A stretch of DNA of 64,000 bases from Sarcomyxa edulis (Eukaryota; Basidiomycota; Agaricomycetes; Agaricales; Mycenaceae). Numbering within the stretch: position 1 is the first letter of the stretch; each line of letters starts with the position of its first letter. Where the stretch lies: the NCBI GenBank assembly GCA_009761415.1, contig QUOL01000002.1, positions 2,356,001 through 2,420,000 of the forward strand, given 5' to 3'. Under the pieces are notes generated by a model, which was not told the origin of the DNA, did not search any database, and saw only the letters and a program-made list of their open reading frames with translations. Of this stretch, positions 33,770-44,988 are shown in pieces. Both the position numbers and the translations under genes were made by a program.

Positions 33770-35575
33770 ATGTTGCGTACTCTCCCAACTGAACTGTTGT
33801 CTGCGATCCTCCTCGAGTTAAACCCCGAGTCTATCGCGACATGCAGACAGGTAAACCCCACCTCGAGTCCAGCACAACGCATTTATTGACGCAGAGTCGT
33901 AGGTCTGCAAATTTATCCATTCCGTTATCGAGAACTCGGCTAGCTTGCAATACAAAATACATCTTCGACTTGCAGGCATGGAGGATGGCCCACCCAGTAC
34001 AATCAGCTCTGCGACGCGTCTGCACAATCTGATGGCTCATCAAGCAGCATGGAGAAAGCAGGCATGGTCGTCGGAGAAGAACATTCAACTTCCTGACGGT
34101 AATTCTTGGGAGCTCACCGGAGGGGTTTTCGCAATGGCTACGGGTGACCCGGGAACTGGGATCATGTTCGTTCAGGTGCCTTCTGTGCACCGCGGGATAG
34201 AGGAAAAGGAATGGAAGATCGAGGACATGGGTTTCATCGTAAGAGATTTCTGCATGGATCCTTCTCAGAATCTTCTGGTTGCTATTGAAGCAGCCCCCAC
34301 CACCACAACACCTACGTGCGTTACTCTTTCTGTCTCTATCTGCCACCTATAGCCGATCCCTATTTCTATTCTCCAGGCAAAGTGGTGTTTTCAAAATCCA
34401 TATCCGAAGCCTCTCCGACGGTCGACCTCATCCGTTAGCCGCGCATCCTGTGTTAACCTACGGGCCAATGAGCAGTGATCGCCCAGATATATTCAATATG
34501 CACTTGTTCGGCACACACGTTAGCATCAGGTTCGAGTGTCTCCCCCATTCGCCTAGCCTGCCTATCTGGAATTGGAGGACAGGTGAGATGATCAAGGTAC
34601 GTCATCATCCTAGACCTTCATGTATACGAGGGTTTTTATGTTATTTCTTGTTATTTGTAGCACATCTGTGGACATCAAATGCAAGGAATGTCTTTCCTCA
34701 CAGAAAACCTCGCATTAGTAGGCTTCTGGGACGACTCGGACGAAACCATGAATTCCATCACGCGCGGACAGATATCACTAGAGGTCATCGACCTCACCAA
34801 CGAAACTAGCTCCGAACCTATCGAGATCGAGATGTTACAGTCACATAGTACATGTTCCTTCCGCTACCCCCCTTCACCAGGCTCATTCGAATCCCCCTTC
34901 ATGCATATATACTCCGAACCTCCGTCTCATGGGTCGTTACCCGTGCCGTTTCGCACTTCCAGCGACGACAGACTGTTTGTGATCACCCATGAATGCTGGT
35001 ATTTCATGGAGACAGTGACCCGGCGGGAGTTTGTACTGCTCGTTCCCTTGTCATCGCTACTCCCAAAAGTCTTGGACATAATGTCCCGCGGAACCTCCGT
35101 GTCTCCTGCAGACCGCGTTATACCGTGGGCGGACTGGGGACCCCACGGAACGCGTATGATGGACCGTGCATTGATCCAACTGTCTGATATCTGGGTATGT
35201 TACGTGCATGGAATGAAAGTCATAGGCCAACTTCCCCGCATTCGCAATCGCAATCGGGCTGTCATCTACGATTTCGATGTTGTCTATGGCGATATCGACT
35301 CGGATTCGGATGAACCACTTCTGCACTCTGAAGACCTGCTTTTTGACGTTGATTGTGATTTGTTCTCGACGGAGGTGGTCACGCGTCGACCGTATCGAGT
35401 GACGGTTTTCAATGTCCCTCCTGTTCCGGATGGGAGACGGTATGATGGGATTATGATTAGTGAGGATGCGATTCTTACTGTTTCGGTAATGAGATTATTG
35501 TATCTTCGCTATAGCCGGTGCTGACTGTTTTTCTACGCTCAGAAAAATTCGCAAATGGGAATATTGTCATTTTGA
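33770..35575 (+). CDS. F-box-like protein with beta-rich C-terminal domain
   Basis: Likely substrate receptor of an SCF ubiquitin ligase. Exons 33770-33850, 33903-34315, 34377-34596, 34661-35485, 35543-35575 (523 aa). The first exon is the F-box itself: LRTLPTELLSAILLELNPESIATCRQVCKFIHSVI, the usual LPxEL...IL..L.....I..C..VC+ pattern at residues 3-37. The rest is predicted beta-rich (GGVFAMATGDP, IWNWRTGEMI, LALVGFWDD), as in basidiomycete F-box proteins with a degenerate beta-propeller. The last exon is short and its frame less certain; the alternative frame there (FANGNIVILMYN) looks more beta-like but lacks a matching donor phase. Element A sits directly in the upstream region. Confidence 0.72.
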
Positions 35576-36262
35576 TGTATAACAAGGCGAGTTGTGTATC
35601 ATTGTCTTGGTACTTCGTAATCTTACCCAACTCTTTGCAGTTCTACTGTAGACAATACAAGAGACATCTTCTACTAAGAGAAGACCTGTCATTTTCTGCC
35701 CGAATTATTTTCGAGAGTTAGGTGAGATCAACGCCCAGACTTGTAGGCAATTATCTGGCATTACTAGCAACCACCCGAGTCCCAAGTATCCAGTCTCTCG
35801 CCACATTCTCAGCAAAGCCCATCTCCATCCGCAATCTATGAACTAACTTCACTGGTGCCTTTCACCGGCCGAGGTTCGAGATGAGGTGGCATGGCCTCAT
35901 CGCCATCGCTAACAGCGCAACTTCTTCCGCCTATACTACGAGTATAGTCATTAGCTTCCGCCACTCTACTAGCAAGGTGTCCGTTCCGTGAATGTACGTC
36001 TTCTTTCCTGACGTATCGAGAAGTAGAAGATTCCTTAACTCATCCTATGATTCATAAGGTAGTCCCCAGACTGATACGCGTAGGCTCTCCGTTTCCTCGC
36101 TTCTTAAATTCTTGCTTTGTGCTATGGACCCAGCGTGATACGCTTCTCATATCACAATTTTCGAAGCGAAGCGGGTATGAAGAGCGTCACGTACCGTGTA
36201 TAAAGAGACTCTGTTCTCTCCGCCATCTCTCCATCACCCAATACATCCCAACCTTCCGAATA
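35576..36262. promoter_or_regulatory. Intergenic region upstream of cerato-platanin gene
   Basis: Downstream flank of the F-box-like gene and promoter of the cerato-platanin gene. A TATAAAG box at 36199-36205 is the only clear element. Confidence 0.45.
36199..36205 (+). promoter_or_regulatory. TATA-box-like site
   Basis: TATAAAG 58 bp upstream of the cerato-platanin ATG. Confidence 0.4.
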
Positions 36263-36700
36263 ATGAGACTCTCCACCACCCTCGTCGCAGTCGTACTCGC
36301 ATATCTTCCCTCCCCATCCATCGCCGATACTCTCGCCTACGACCACGTCTACGATAACCCCAGCGGCTCACTCTCCAGCGTCGCCTGCTCAGACGGCGCA
36401 AACGGTCTCGAGACACGTGGATACACCACCTTCGGCTCACTCCCCCACTTCCCCCATATCGGCGGCGTGTCTGCCGTAGCAGGCTGGAATTCACCCAACT
36501 GTGGTACCTGCTGGGAGCTCACGTATACCAATGCCACTGGTACAAATAAGACTATCGATGTCATCGCGGTGGACCACTCGACGGTTGGGTTTACTATTGC
36601 AGAGACAGCTATGAACGAGTTGACGGGTGGTCAGGCAGTTGCTTTGGGGAGAGTTAACGTGACATCGAAGCAAGTTAATGCGTCGATATGTGGTCTCTGA
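36263..36700 (+). CDS. Cerato-platanin family secreted protein
   Basis: Small secreted double-psi beta-barrel protein; relatives are wall-associated, bind chitin oligomers and can elicit plant defence. Single exon, 145 aa. Signal peptide at residues 1-22 (hydrophobic VAVVLAYLPSPS, cleavage after SIA). Mature protein begins with LAYDHVYDNPSGSL. Four cysteines of the family are present, in SSVACSDGANGL, SPNCGTCWEL and the terminal ASICGL. Conserved AVAGWNSPNCGTCW and IDVIAVDHS are visible. The mature length of about 123 residues is normal. The ATG at 36263 is the one next to the signal peptide; an upstream in-frame extension to 36047 is unlikely to be translated. Confidence 0.95.
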   Translation: MRLSTTLVAVVLAYLPSPSIADTLAYDHVYDNPSGSLSSVACSDGANGLETRGYTTFGSLPHFPHIGGVSAVAGWNSPNCGTCWELTYTNATGTNKTIDVIAVDHSTVGFTIAETAMNELTGGQAVALGRVNVTSKQVNASICGL

Positions 36701-37294
36701 ACAAGGTGAGTTCTATGTCTCTGTCAAGATACCTTTCTCGGTTTTCCTTTTGCATGGGTATCTCGGTCGACTGACAGTTTCTGGTTGATCAAAACTGCAG
36801 GTCATCCCGGGAGAGTAATGACAACGACAACGTCGGCGCTGATGGTATACATAGTATGGTTTGATGCTACGCTCTCTTGCCACTACTAATATAGTACTCA
36901 CCTCCCTCTCTAGGCTTCAAGATTCTATCGCTGGGGGTTGGAATGCCGTAGAAACGGAATACCATCATGACATACAGTGCCCTCATTCTCAAATCACGTT
37001 TCTGTCTGTTTCTTTGGTGTGCTGAGCAATGATCCTCCTCAATGTATTCAATTCAGAGGATGACTGTCGATAACGAGATCAGTCTATTTCTACGCTGATT
37101 CATTGTTACAGATTGTGTCCATGGTTGAGTGGAAATCTATTCATAACTGACGCGTGCTGTCACGCCGAGGCGACTTCGAAGCAGTTGCCGATCTTTATGG
37201 ACAGATTTACTCACAGGTAAAGCATAACTCGACGACTATATAATCAGGTCCATTCGCCCAAGCCTTTCCCTCACTTGTCTCTTCACACTCAAGA
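36701..37294. promoter_or_regulatory. Intergenic region upstream of FAD oxidoreductase
   Basis: Between two plus-strand genes. TATATAA at 37237-37243 is a good TATA box for the oxidoreductase. Intron-like GT...AG spacings in 36705-36800 probably belong to the cerato-platanin 3' untranslated region. No gene seen. Confidence 0.45.
37237..37243 (+). promoter_or_regulatory. TATA-box-like site
   Basis: TATATAA 52 bp upstream of the oxidoreductase ATG. Confidence 0.4.
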
Positions 37295-39196
37295 ATGTCA
37301 GATATCACCGCTCTCAGATCAGCCTTCAAAGGCGACCTCGTCACACCATCTGACCCAGACTACACTGCAGCGATCGCCCGCTGGGCTCTAAACGCCCAAC
37401 GCAAAGCAAAGATAGTCGCCTTCGTCCAAGACGCGGAAGATGTATCCCTCGCTATAAAATACGCGAAGTCGGCCAACCTGGATCTGGCTATCCGAGGCGG
37501 GGGACATAATCCTGCGGGAGCTTCGTCGAGCGATGGTGGGATCGTGATCGATCTTTCTCGTTATCTTGCCGAAGCGACAGTTGATCCGGAGAGGAAGGTG
37601 GCTTTTGTGGGTGGTGGGGCTGTTTGGAAAGCGGTGGATGAAGCTGCGATTAAGTATGGCTTGGCAACTGTCGGAGGGACTGTGAATCATGTGCGTATTG
37701 TGACGCTATATGGTATCCAGCACAGACACCTGATTGCTCTCTTCATTTGACTTACAGACTGGTGTCGGAGGGTACGATTATTGCTTTTTCTGCCACATAG
37801 TATTGTTTATTGACGTGCTTCATTAAATGAAGGCTACTTCTCGGCGGAGGATACGGCTGGCTCTCTGGATCGTATGGCCTTACCATCGATAACTTAGTAC
37901 AGGTATTGCACATCTCAATATCGCTATCCGACTTTGTGCTCATTTTCTGGATTCAGGCTACTGTAGTTGTCGGCGATGGAAGAATACTCACCGCAAATGA
38001 GACGGAAAACCCGGATCTTTTCTTTGGAATCCGAGGAGGAGGTTGTAACTTTGGGGTTCGTGGTCTCTAACTCTGCAGCTAGCGTTCTCAGCTGAGCATG
38101 CGATCCTGGCGACACGATTATAGGTTTGTACAGAATTCCAGCTCAAGCTCCATCCTCAACGTCCGACCGTATTTGCTGGTTTGGCGGTTTTCCCTGCCTC
38201 GGTCCTGGACAAAATGATCGCGATTACGGAGAGCTGGTGGCTAAAAGGGCCTGGGGAGAAGGAGGGGATGGCACATGTTCTCACCCGAGGACCTAATGGC
38301 GATGTATGCGACATCTGTTGAGCTCATTCGTACAACAATGCTGATTTAGAGAAATACAACAGCCGGTAATTGTCCTCATCTTGTTTTACAATGGCTCCGA
38401 GAAGGAAGGAAGAGAGAATTTCAAAGCCTTCTTCGATCTCGGTACGAACATGCGAGTGCATACAAGCTTCTAATTCTGATCTCTCAACTCAGGGCCCATA
38501 ATGGACGGAACTGCAGAAATTCCCTACGAGCAACTGAATGCTATCCAGGTTCGAACTGCTCATTGCTTCGTCAGCTACTCGTGACCCCAGCTAACAAGGA
38601 CTTTCTACAGAATGATAACGTGGACCACGGTCGCTGCGTGTACTTCAAAGGTGTCAGCCAAAAGAAGCCAGACCTCCCGTCCATCCGCAAAGCATTCGAC
38701 CGGGCTATCAAACTCTCGGAAAGGGCCGGTTTCAATGTCTTCATGGTCTTTGAATACTTTACACTCTCCAAAATCGACAGTGTTCCGAATGGACAGACAG
38801 CATACGTTCGCTATCCCGGAGCCGCGAATGTGCTCACCAATGTGAACTGGGAGCGAGATACTCCAGAGAACTTTCAGTATGGAATGAAAGGAGCTAGAGC
38901 GCTCAGCGATATTATTCTGGCTGGGCAAACCGGTCTTACTAAAGCGCAGAGTGCCGGGTTTCAGTATGGCAATTATGGTGAGTCTTGAGTTGTACTTGAG
39001 ACTAGTCATAACGCAACGGACTCTCACTGTAATTTTAGATCCGTACTTGTCTGCAGAGGTGAGGAGGGGTTCCTCTGTCGAAGACAAGGCAAAGAATCTG
39101 TTTGGAGACAATTATGCCAAACTTCAGGCGATAAAGAAGAAATACGACGGGGATATGCTCTTCTCGAAGTGGTTTAACATTACTCCGGCTGCGTAG
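37295..39196 (+). CDS. BBE-like FAD-linked oxidoreductase
   Basis: Member of the berberine-bridge-enzyme/6-hydroxynicotine-oxidase family (FAD-binding PCMH fold). Exons 37295-37690, 37758-37771, 37833-37902, 37957-38055, 38124-38303, 38363-38441, 38493-38548, 38611-38977, 39039-39196 (472 aa). His71 in RGGGHN is the expected covalent FAD attachment. The usual second site, a Cys before GVGG, is replaced here (VNHTGVGG), so flavin linkage is probably by histidine alone. A 14-nt exon encodes TGVGG. FAD-fold motifs [13 protein letters not shown] and IRGGGCNFG follow. The C-terminal BBE segment has the YGNYDPYLS motif. No signal peptide is visible, so it is probably cytosolic, unlike many secreted fungal BBE enzymes. 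Substrate cannot be told. Confidence 0.9.
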
Positions 39197-39358
39197 AAGT
39201 AGAACTACGGATCCAAACTGAACAGAATGTCCGAATCCATCCTCTGAGATTTGTCGCGTCGCGTCGCGTTGATAGAGACCACGTGCACAATATTTTGCGT
39301 CCAAAAGGCTAAACCCGGCGTCTTTCCTCCAACGACGAGTCATCCATCCTCGAGCTCC

Positions 39359-39675
39359 ATGAACGCATCGCAGCCGACAAATGCAACTCAGGCAAAAGAC
39401 AGACTCTATGCACAATTAGCGATCAGTCTGGGAAGGATGTCCAGAGCCATTGGTCAAACGGCCGATCTCTGCGAGGAATTGCAGGTTGATCTTCAGGCTA
39501 TGAGGACGTTTGCTGGTTTGGACGCTGCCAAGTACGTTTCAACAGTCCTTCGAGCTTTCGAAAAACTGAAGGGGGCATTGTGTTGCATAGGTTTATGACA
39601 GTCGCTTCAAGTCTAAATCCAGAAGACGGGTCCGAGTCGGACGTTTCAGATTCTGAGGTCAACGTCAAATCATAG
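39359..39675 (+). CDS. HSK3: DASH complex subunit Hsk3-like
   Basis: Small helical kinetochore protein; the DASH/Dam1 complex couples kinetochores to microtubules. Two exons (39359-39531, 39591-39675) give 85 aa. The core AKDRLYAQLAISLGRMSRAI starts the helix, followed by LQVDLQAMRTFAGLDAAKFMTVASSL, which matches the Hsk3 pattern of a helix ending in HASLFMAA-type residues in other fungi. A short acidic tail ends the protein. The ATG chosen gives the compact length typical of Hsk3 (about 70-90 aa). An upstream non-ATG extension is disregarded. Confidence 0.72.
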
Positions 39676-40039
39676 ACGGGCTGGCTGTATCGCGTCTATA
39701 GCATTGTGAGTCAAAGGATCCTCCCGTCGATCCGAGGTCTTATTATTGGTCAGATCTTCCTTTCTGTGCGACGAAACTACCGAGATATAGGTCGTCAAGG
39801 TCGCAGCCTTTAAACGCGTCAAAACTGGTATGTACCAAGTTGAACGTGACAGACTAAGCGCTCATTTGCTGTCGTACTCTATAGCCAGGTCATGCGCGCC
39901 TCTATAACGATAAGGCAGAGCCCATCTATGCTAGAAAGGTAACACAGAAGTGATCATGTTCAACGTATTCCAAGATAATACAAATATCGATACACAATCG
40001 AAGAGATACAAACGCGGGAGTCACGAAAAGGCCAAATGC
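39676..40039. other. Convergent intergenic region with exon-like segments
   Basis: Between Hsk3-like (+) and the coiled-coil gene (-). Two plus-strand segments (about 39798-39834 and from about 39890 to 39953) have AG and GT borders and join into a basic peptide containing VVKVAAFKRVKTGHARLYNDK followed by a stop. No ATG-bearing upstream exon was found, so I do not call a gene; it may be a spliced 3' untranslated region or a very small gene. Confidence 0.3.
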
Positions 40040-40724
40040 TCATCTGTCTTCGACTGCTTTACGCTCAGAGCTGATATCCTGGAGTTTGGATTCACGGGCA
40101 TGCTGTGCAAAGAATCCATCAGAATGAAAGATGCAGCATGACAAGGAACCCTGCTCACATCGTTCGACTCTTTCTGTTGGATAGCGTGGTCGAGTTGTGC
40201 TTTCTTTGCTTGGATGTCTTGCTGAAGCTTGTCCTCTCGGTGTTGTAGCATCTTCAAGGAATCACATGTGAGCATGTTTTGACATTACGCCTTCGTGCTA
40301 TTGACAACGACCGGATAGGGGCTGATTGACGCTTACCTGCAAGTCTTTCTCCGCCGTCATGGTTTTGGTCGCAGCGATATCGTCTGGTGTTATACCGCGT
40401 TCCAGAGAGCACCCAATCGAAGAAGAGCGTACGCACGTTTATGAGTAGCTTTGTTCATTGCTTTAGTTGCACTGATCTCTTTCTTCTCGGATTTCGATAA
40501 GGTGTTTTCCGCTTTTCCGACCGCCTATAGTATGCATGTTCAGTTATCATAATTGACAAGCGGTTAGATAGGCGGGCAACCTTCTCCGCCTTTTGACTAG
40601 ATTTCTCTGTACTTTGGAGGTCCTTTTCGGCCTTCTTGACGCGTTCTGCCTCCACTTTCGCTTCTTTGGTAAGGATCTTCTCCATCTTCTTCAATTCGGG
40701 CGAGTCAGAAACTGAAGCGTTCAT
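40040..40724 (-). CDS. Small coiled-coil protein (basidiomycete Ncp1-like)
   Basis: Five exons (40581-40724, 40437-40524, 40337-40383, 40159-40251, 40040-40102) encode 144 aa. The whole chain is charged heptad-repeat coiled coil, Lys/Glu/Ala/Gln-rich, with the pattern AEKAVGKAENTLSKSEKKE and NKATHKHDIAATKTMTAEKDLQ. The NKATHKHDxA segment recalls proteins annotated in mushrooms as DNA-binding protein Ncp1; I rely on memory of that pattern and cannot verify it. No DNA-binding fold is evident by eye, so the biochemical role is open. All splice sites are canonical and the phases agree. It shares a 462 bp divergent promoter with the P450 gene. Confidence 0.65.
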
Positions 40725-41186
40725 TGTAGATATTCTGGCGGCAGGGACGGAGGCGAATTGTGGCGTTCAAGAAAGCGGAGGCAGGCAGCGGAGGAAGAGG
40801 CGACGTGACCGGCATGATGTCATCCCGTCCGAAGCAAAAGCCTCCGAAATCAACAACAATCAATATCGGCCCGAATCTTTGCCCGAAATAGACTTCTCGC
40901 CGCAATGCATCCTCGGCATGACTCTAAGAGCTTCGACGACCATTCGACACGGTGCCGTTCGGTGCCGACAACTGTAAGGAACCTACAGAGATTTTAATTT
41001 TATTTGGCGAACTTTCCGAGCTCAATGGAATGACTCAGATTTCATCAGAATGCTCCGTGTTTTCCAGTGTCCAACCAGTGTCTCATACGGCACGGCTAAC
41101 GAGATCGCTCACCGATGCGTTGTTTAAATACACGAGCGTACCATACCTCATGCCCTCCTCATCAATTCTCTCATCCTCTTCGACAC
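40725..41186. promoter_or_regulatory. Divergent promoter region (coiled-coil gene / P450)
   Basis: Serves two genes transcribed apart. A TTTAAATA stretch at 41125-41132 could act as a TATA element for the P450. No other feature recognised. Confidence 0.4.
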
Positions 41187-43257
41187 ATGGATACCCTCAC
41201 CTATACTATCGCAGCCATCCTCCTCGTTCTTTTCGTACTCTACAAGCGATCCTGGAGATCTAATGTAGGAGCATCTAATATCTATTCCCTCGTCACGCCC
41301 TAACTTAGGTCGTAGTTGGACCACATACCTGCCGTTGGATACTCTGGGTCACTGTCTTCGTACATCTCTGCCTACAGATATTTGCGCCATGGTCGCGAGA
41401 TGATACAAGAAGGTTACGACAAGTACCACCACACTATGTTTCGAGTGCCTCAGATGGACAAATGGGTCGTCGTTGTCAGGTCTGTATCTTGGTCGTTGTG
41501 CTTCTCGTCTCATCGTCTGATATGGGCCTCTTCACCAATAGTGGCTCTCAACTAGTCAACGAGTTAGGTAAATCGCGGGACGAGGATATTTCACACAACG
41601 ATGCTGCTCGTGAGGTATGGCAAACGCCCAAATCGATGACTGACCGTGGCTGATGTCCGCACAAGATCATCAAAGAACCGTACACCCTGGGAGCCAAAGT
41701 TTCTAAAAGTCATTACCACGTCGGTGTCGTAAGGACGCCGCTCACTAGGAATTTGGGTGCTCAGCTTGAGGTCGTCTACGACGAGTTGGCGCAGGCTTTC
41801 TCAGACGCCTTACCCTTCAAAGGCGACGGTGAGTCTGGTCCATGTTTTCTCCAGAGGATCTCACTGATCAGGATATCTTAGAGTGGATTTCTGTTCCGGG
41901 AATGACCACTATCATCGAAGTGATTTGCCGCACAAGTAACAGATTCTTTGTCGGTCTTCCGCTATGTGAGTATTACACTCACGTTCTTCTCAGTTATAAT
42001 CCTTGAATGGCTAACATGTATCACAGGTCGCGATCCGGACTACAAAGCACTTAACATCGAGTACACAATATCTATCATGAAAGCCGCTGCTCTCATCAAT
42101 CTGTTCCCTAGATTTCTTCAACCGTGAGCTACATTCTTTCTATCGCTTATAATTGTAATCTCATGCCTCCAAAGGATCGTCGGACCCCTCTTCTCGCCGA
42201 TAAAACCAGCTCTCAAACGTGCCAGCAAGCATCTGATTCCTCTGATTGAAGAACGCCTGGAGAACGAGGCCAAATTTGGGGAAGATTGGGCTGAAAGACC
42301 TGTGTGTATATCTAGCAACTCCATCGACGAGTCGGACGATTGAATCATCTCCTCATCTCAGAATGACCTACTTACCTGGTTGCTAAGCCAAGCTCCAGAG
42401 GACCGAAAAAATGTGCACGATCTGACTATGCGAGTTCTCCTTCTCAATTTTGGCGCGATCCACACCAGCTCCCTCGTAGGTTTTGAAACGATCTCGGGTC
42501 TAACATATGTGATTCTGACGTACGACCTTCCTATAGGCCTTTACACACGCTCTGTTCCATCTCGCTGCAAACCCGGAATATGCCCAACCTATGAGGGAAG
42601 AAGCCGAGGCTATCATCAGTGAAGAGGGTTGGACTAAACCTGCTCTCGGAAAAATGAGGAAGATAGACAGTTTCTTGAAGGAGTCACAGCGTTTCAACGG
42701 TTTAAGAGCTAGTGCGTTATATTTCTGCTTCTTCTACTTGATCAACCTTCAATATGATCCATCATCTATAGCCTCTATGGAACGTATAATCGTGAAACCC
42801 GGCGGATACACGTTCTCTAACGGAGTCACCGTCCCTCAAGGAACTTTCGTAGCGGTGGCAATGGACGCGATGCACCATGATGCCTACGGGCGTGAGGCAG
42901 ACGTGTTCGACGGCTTCCGCTATGCCAACATGAGGGCTGAAGAAGGCGAAGGTGTCAAACACCAGATGGTCAGCACCAGCCCGGATTATCTGACGTTCGG
43001 ACACGGTAGGCATGCGTGCCCTGGACGGTGAGTGCTATTTCTGTTGTTTGTCATGATCATGATGATATCTGAACACTTCACTCAGGTTTTTCGCGGCCAA
43101 CGAATTGAAGGCAATGCTCGCACACATTCTTCTGACCTACGATGTCAAGTTCCAGGACGAAGGGGTCCGACCTCCGAACGAGTGGTATTCCGCGAATTGC
43201 GTTCCGAACTTGAAAGCACAAGTCATGTTCAGGAAACGGCAGTCTGTAGACCATTGA
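41187..43257 (+). CDS. Cytochrome P450 monooxygenase
   Basis: Membrane-anchored haem monooxygenase resembling fungal CYP families that hydroxylate hydrophobic substrates. Exons 41187-41264, 41316-41479, 41542-41614, 41666-41828, 41882-41965, 42027-42123, 42175-42301, 42362-42475, 42537-42711, 42772-43027, 43086-43257 (500 aa). N-terminal anchor at residues 4-20 (LTYTIAAILLVLFVLY). The I-helix region LLLNFGAIHTSSLAFTHAL carries the Thr-Ser pair. The ExxR motif is ESQR (349-352). Haem loop FGHGRHACPGR (434-444) with Cys441. Resembles the CYP512/CYP5150-like and ent-kaurene-oxidase-like groups by the HTSS and GHGRHACPG motifs, but I do not assign a family. No biosynthetic backbone gene is nearby. 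Confidence 0.93.
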
Positions 43258-43467
43258 TTTTGGTGTGTAAACATTGATCAATGGACTCATAGTTAGTATT
43301 AGTAATTCATTTTGCCATCTCATTCATCTTCAACGCCCGGTTCGAGTTCACGCATCGGCAAACTACCACGCAAGATGTCTGCATCAGAACTATACCTCTT
43401 TGTGTATCAGCCGTCCTACTTCGGAGATTATGATGAAGTCAGAGCGAGAAGTGCATGACTTGTTCTA

Positions 43468-44988
43468 TCATCTACTTACCTCCAACTCCAAGATCAAATC
43501 AAGACCGTCCTCGATCCACCTATTTAGTTGTTCGATCGCCCTCGGACTTTGTATATCTCCTTGATCGACGTAGATGGCCACAGATTTCAATCGGGAGATA
43601 TTGTGGATTTCGGGTGCATTCTCTGTATCCGACCACCACCGCGATTTGAGCATGCTAATCAGACTGTCGTCATCCATCATCTCCCAATATTCACTGATGA
43701 CTAATTTCTCGACTTTGGGAAGGACGGGATTAGTATCCTCTGGGGAGTACGTTAGAAGACGCATGATCTGAGGAGTCAGGCAGTAGGAATGGTCGATGTC
43801 CAGTAAAGTAAGCGATGCGTTGGCCCTCAAAAGGCGTTCCAAACCTCCCGGCGTGAACGATATGAATGACACCGAGACTTCGATCAGGTTGAAGGACGAG
43901 CGCGTTTGGAGATCATGGAACTCGGCGAAATCCAGTTCGAATGGGCCATCGAGAGTTATGTACAATGCGTTGAGGACGGGAAGAGTCACCATTCGGAAAA
44001 TACGGCACAGGGTCCGAGGCAGATTGGTGGTCACACCCAAGCGACGCAGCCTCGGTAGAACGATTGGGAAAAGAGAATCTGGGAACGCATCGAGGTCGCG
44101 CGATCTTTGTATCTTCAGGGACAAGTGTTCCACGTTCACCAACTGTCTAAACAACTTGGCAGCGACATCATCGGGGAGGGATATGTTTTGCAGGTGGAGT
44201 TCTACGATGTGTGAGAACGGTACCTGTAGATTCTGGATTTCGAAAGGATTGTAGTCTGAAGAGCGTATGTTGAGAGAACGAAGACGTGGGGCGTCTTTGA
44301 AGATAGACGGGGCATCCAAGACCAACGGATCATCGTCGTGGCTTGTAAAGTCAGGATATATCTGTATACTAAGTATTTCCAAAAGACGGGATATCCGAAA
44401 TCAAAACAGACTCGAGAGTCTTGTGAGCTAGCAGCAGGCTCAGAAATCGTACAGTGGGAAGAGACGGGATGAGTAGGGTCATAATATCCATAGTCGATAG
44501 CTCGAGGTATTTGGTTCTGAGAGAAATGTCAAGGGGGACAGACTTCGCCCTATTTTCATCATCTCGAGACATTTTGCGTAGTTTTGTGGTTCGAGGTACA
44601 TTTTGATGGTTTTCCACAATACCGAATGCCCAAGAGCAACATTCCGCCAAAGCGAGCAGATTTGGCAGAGTTTCAGTAAGGACGCATTCGGCCTCGGATA
44701 GTTGCTATCTTCTGTGTAGATGACAAAGATCTCCCCCAGAATCTCTGGTGGAAGACGGCGAACGGGTGCCAACACGGCTTTATATGCATCCAACTCTCCG
44801 CGAAGTTCGCGTTTTTTCTTCAGGAGCGCGTCAGAACCAGCTTGAGCACGCGTTATTTCGACGTCAAGTCGTGTGATATCAGATTCTTTTTGCGAAATCA
44901 AGTTCAAAATCTGGCTCGATGTGTATGCTGTGGGCGTGATGTTCGAGCGTAGGAGATCGAATGGAGAGGAGATTCCCTGGAATCTCAT
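43468..44988 (-). pseudogene. Decayed F-box/coiled-coil gene with two frame breaks
   Basis: The N-terminal frame (from 44988) has the family layout: coiled coil (ESDITRLDVEITRAQAGSD), then the F-box-like PVRRLPPEILGEIFVIY. It stops at 44479. A second frame continues the family pattern from about 44590 (AKSVPLDISLRTKYLEL, LLIPSLPTVRFLSLLL) and stops at 44369. A third frame carries the leucine-rich-repeat-like C-terminal part from about 44385 to the stop at 43468. I found no GT-AG pair of normal size that bridges either break, so two small indels are the simplest explanation. Sequencing errors are the alternative. Confidence 0.6.

Noticed and set aside
36047..36262. N-terminal extension of cerato-platanin
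   Set aside because: The extension would bury the signal peptide; the TATA box lies inside it, so it is probably promoter and leader.
36263..43257. Secondary-metabolite gene cluster (cerato-platanin, BBE oxidoreductase, P450)
   Set aside because: No polyketide synthase, NRPS, terpene cyclase or prenyltransferase lies near, and housekeeping genes (Hsk3-like, coiled-coil) are interleaved.
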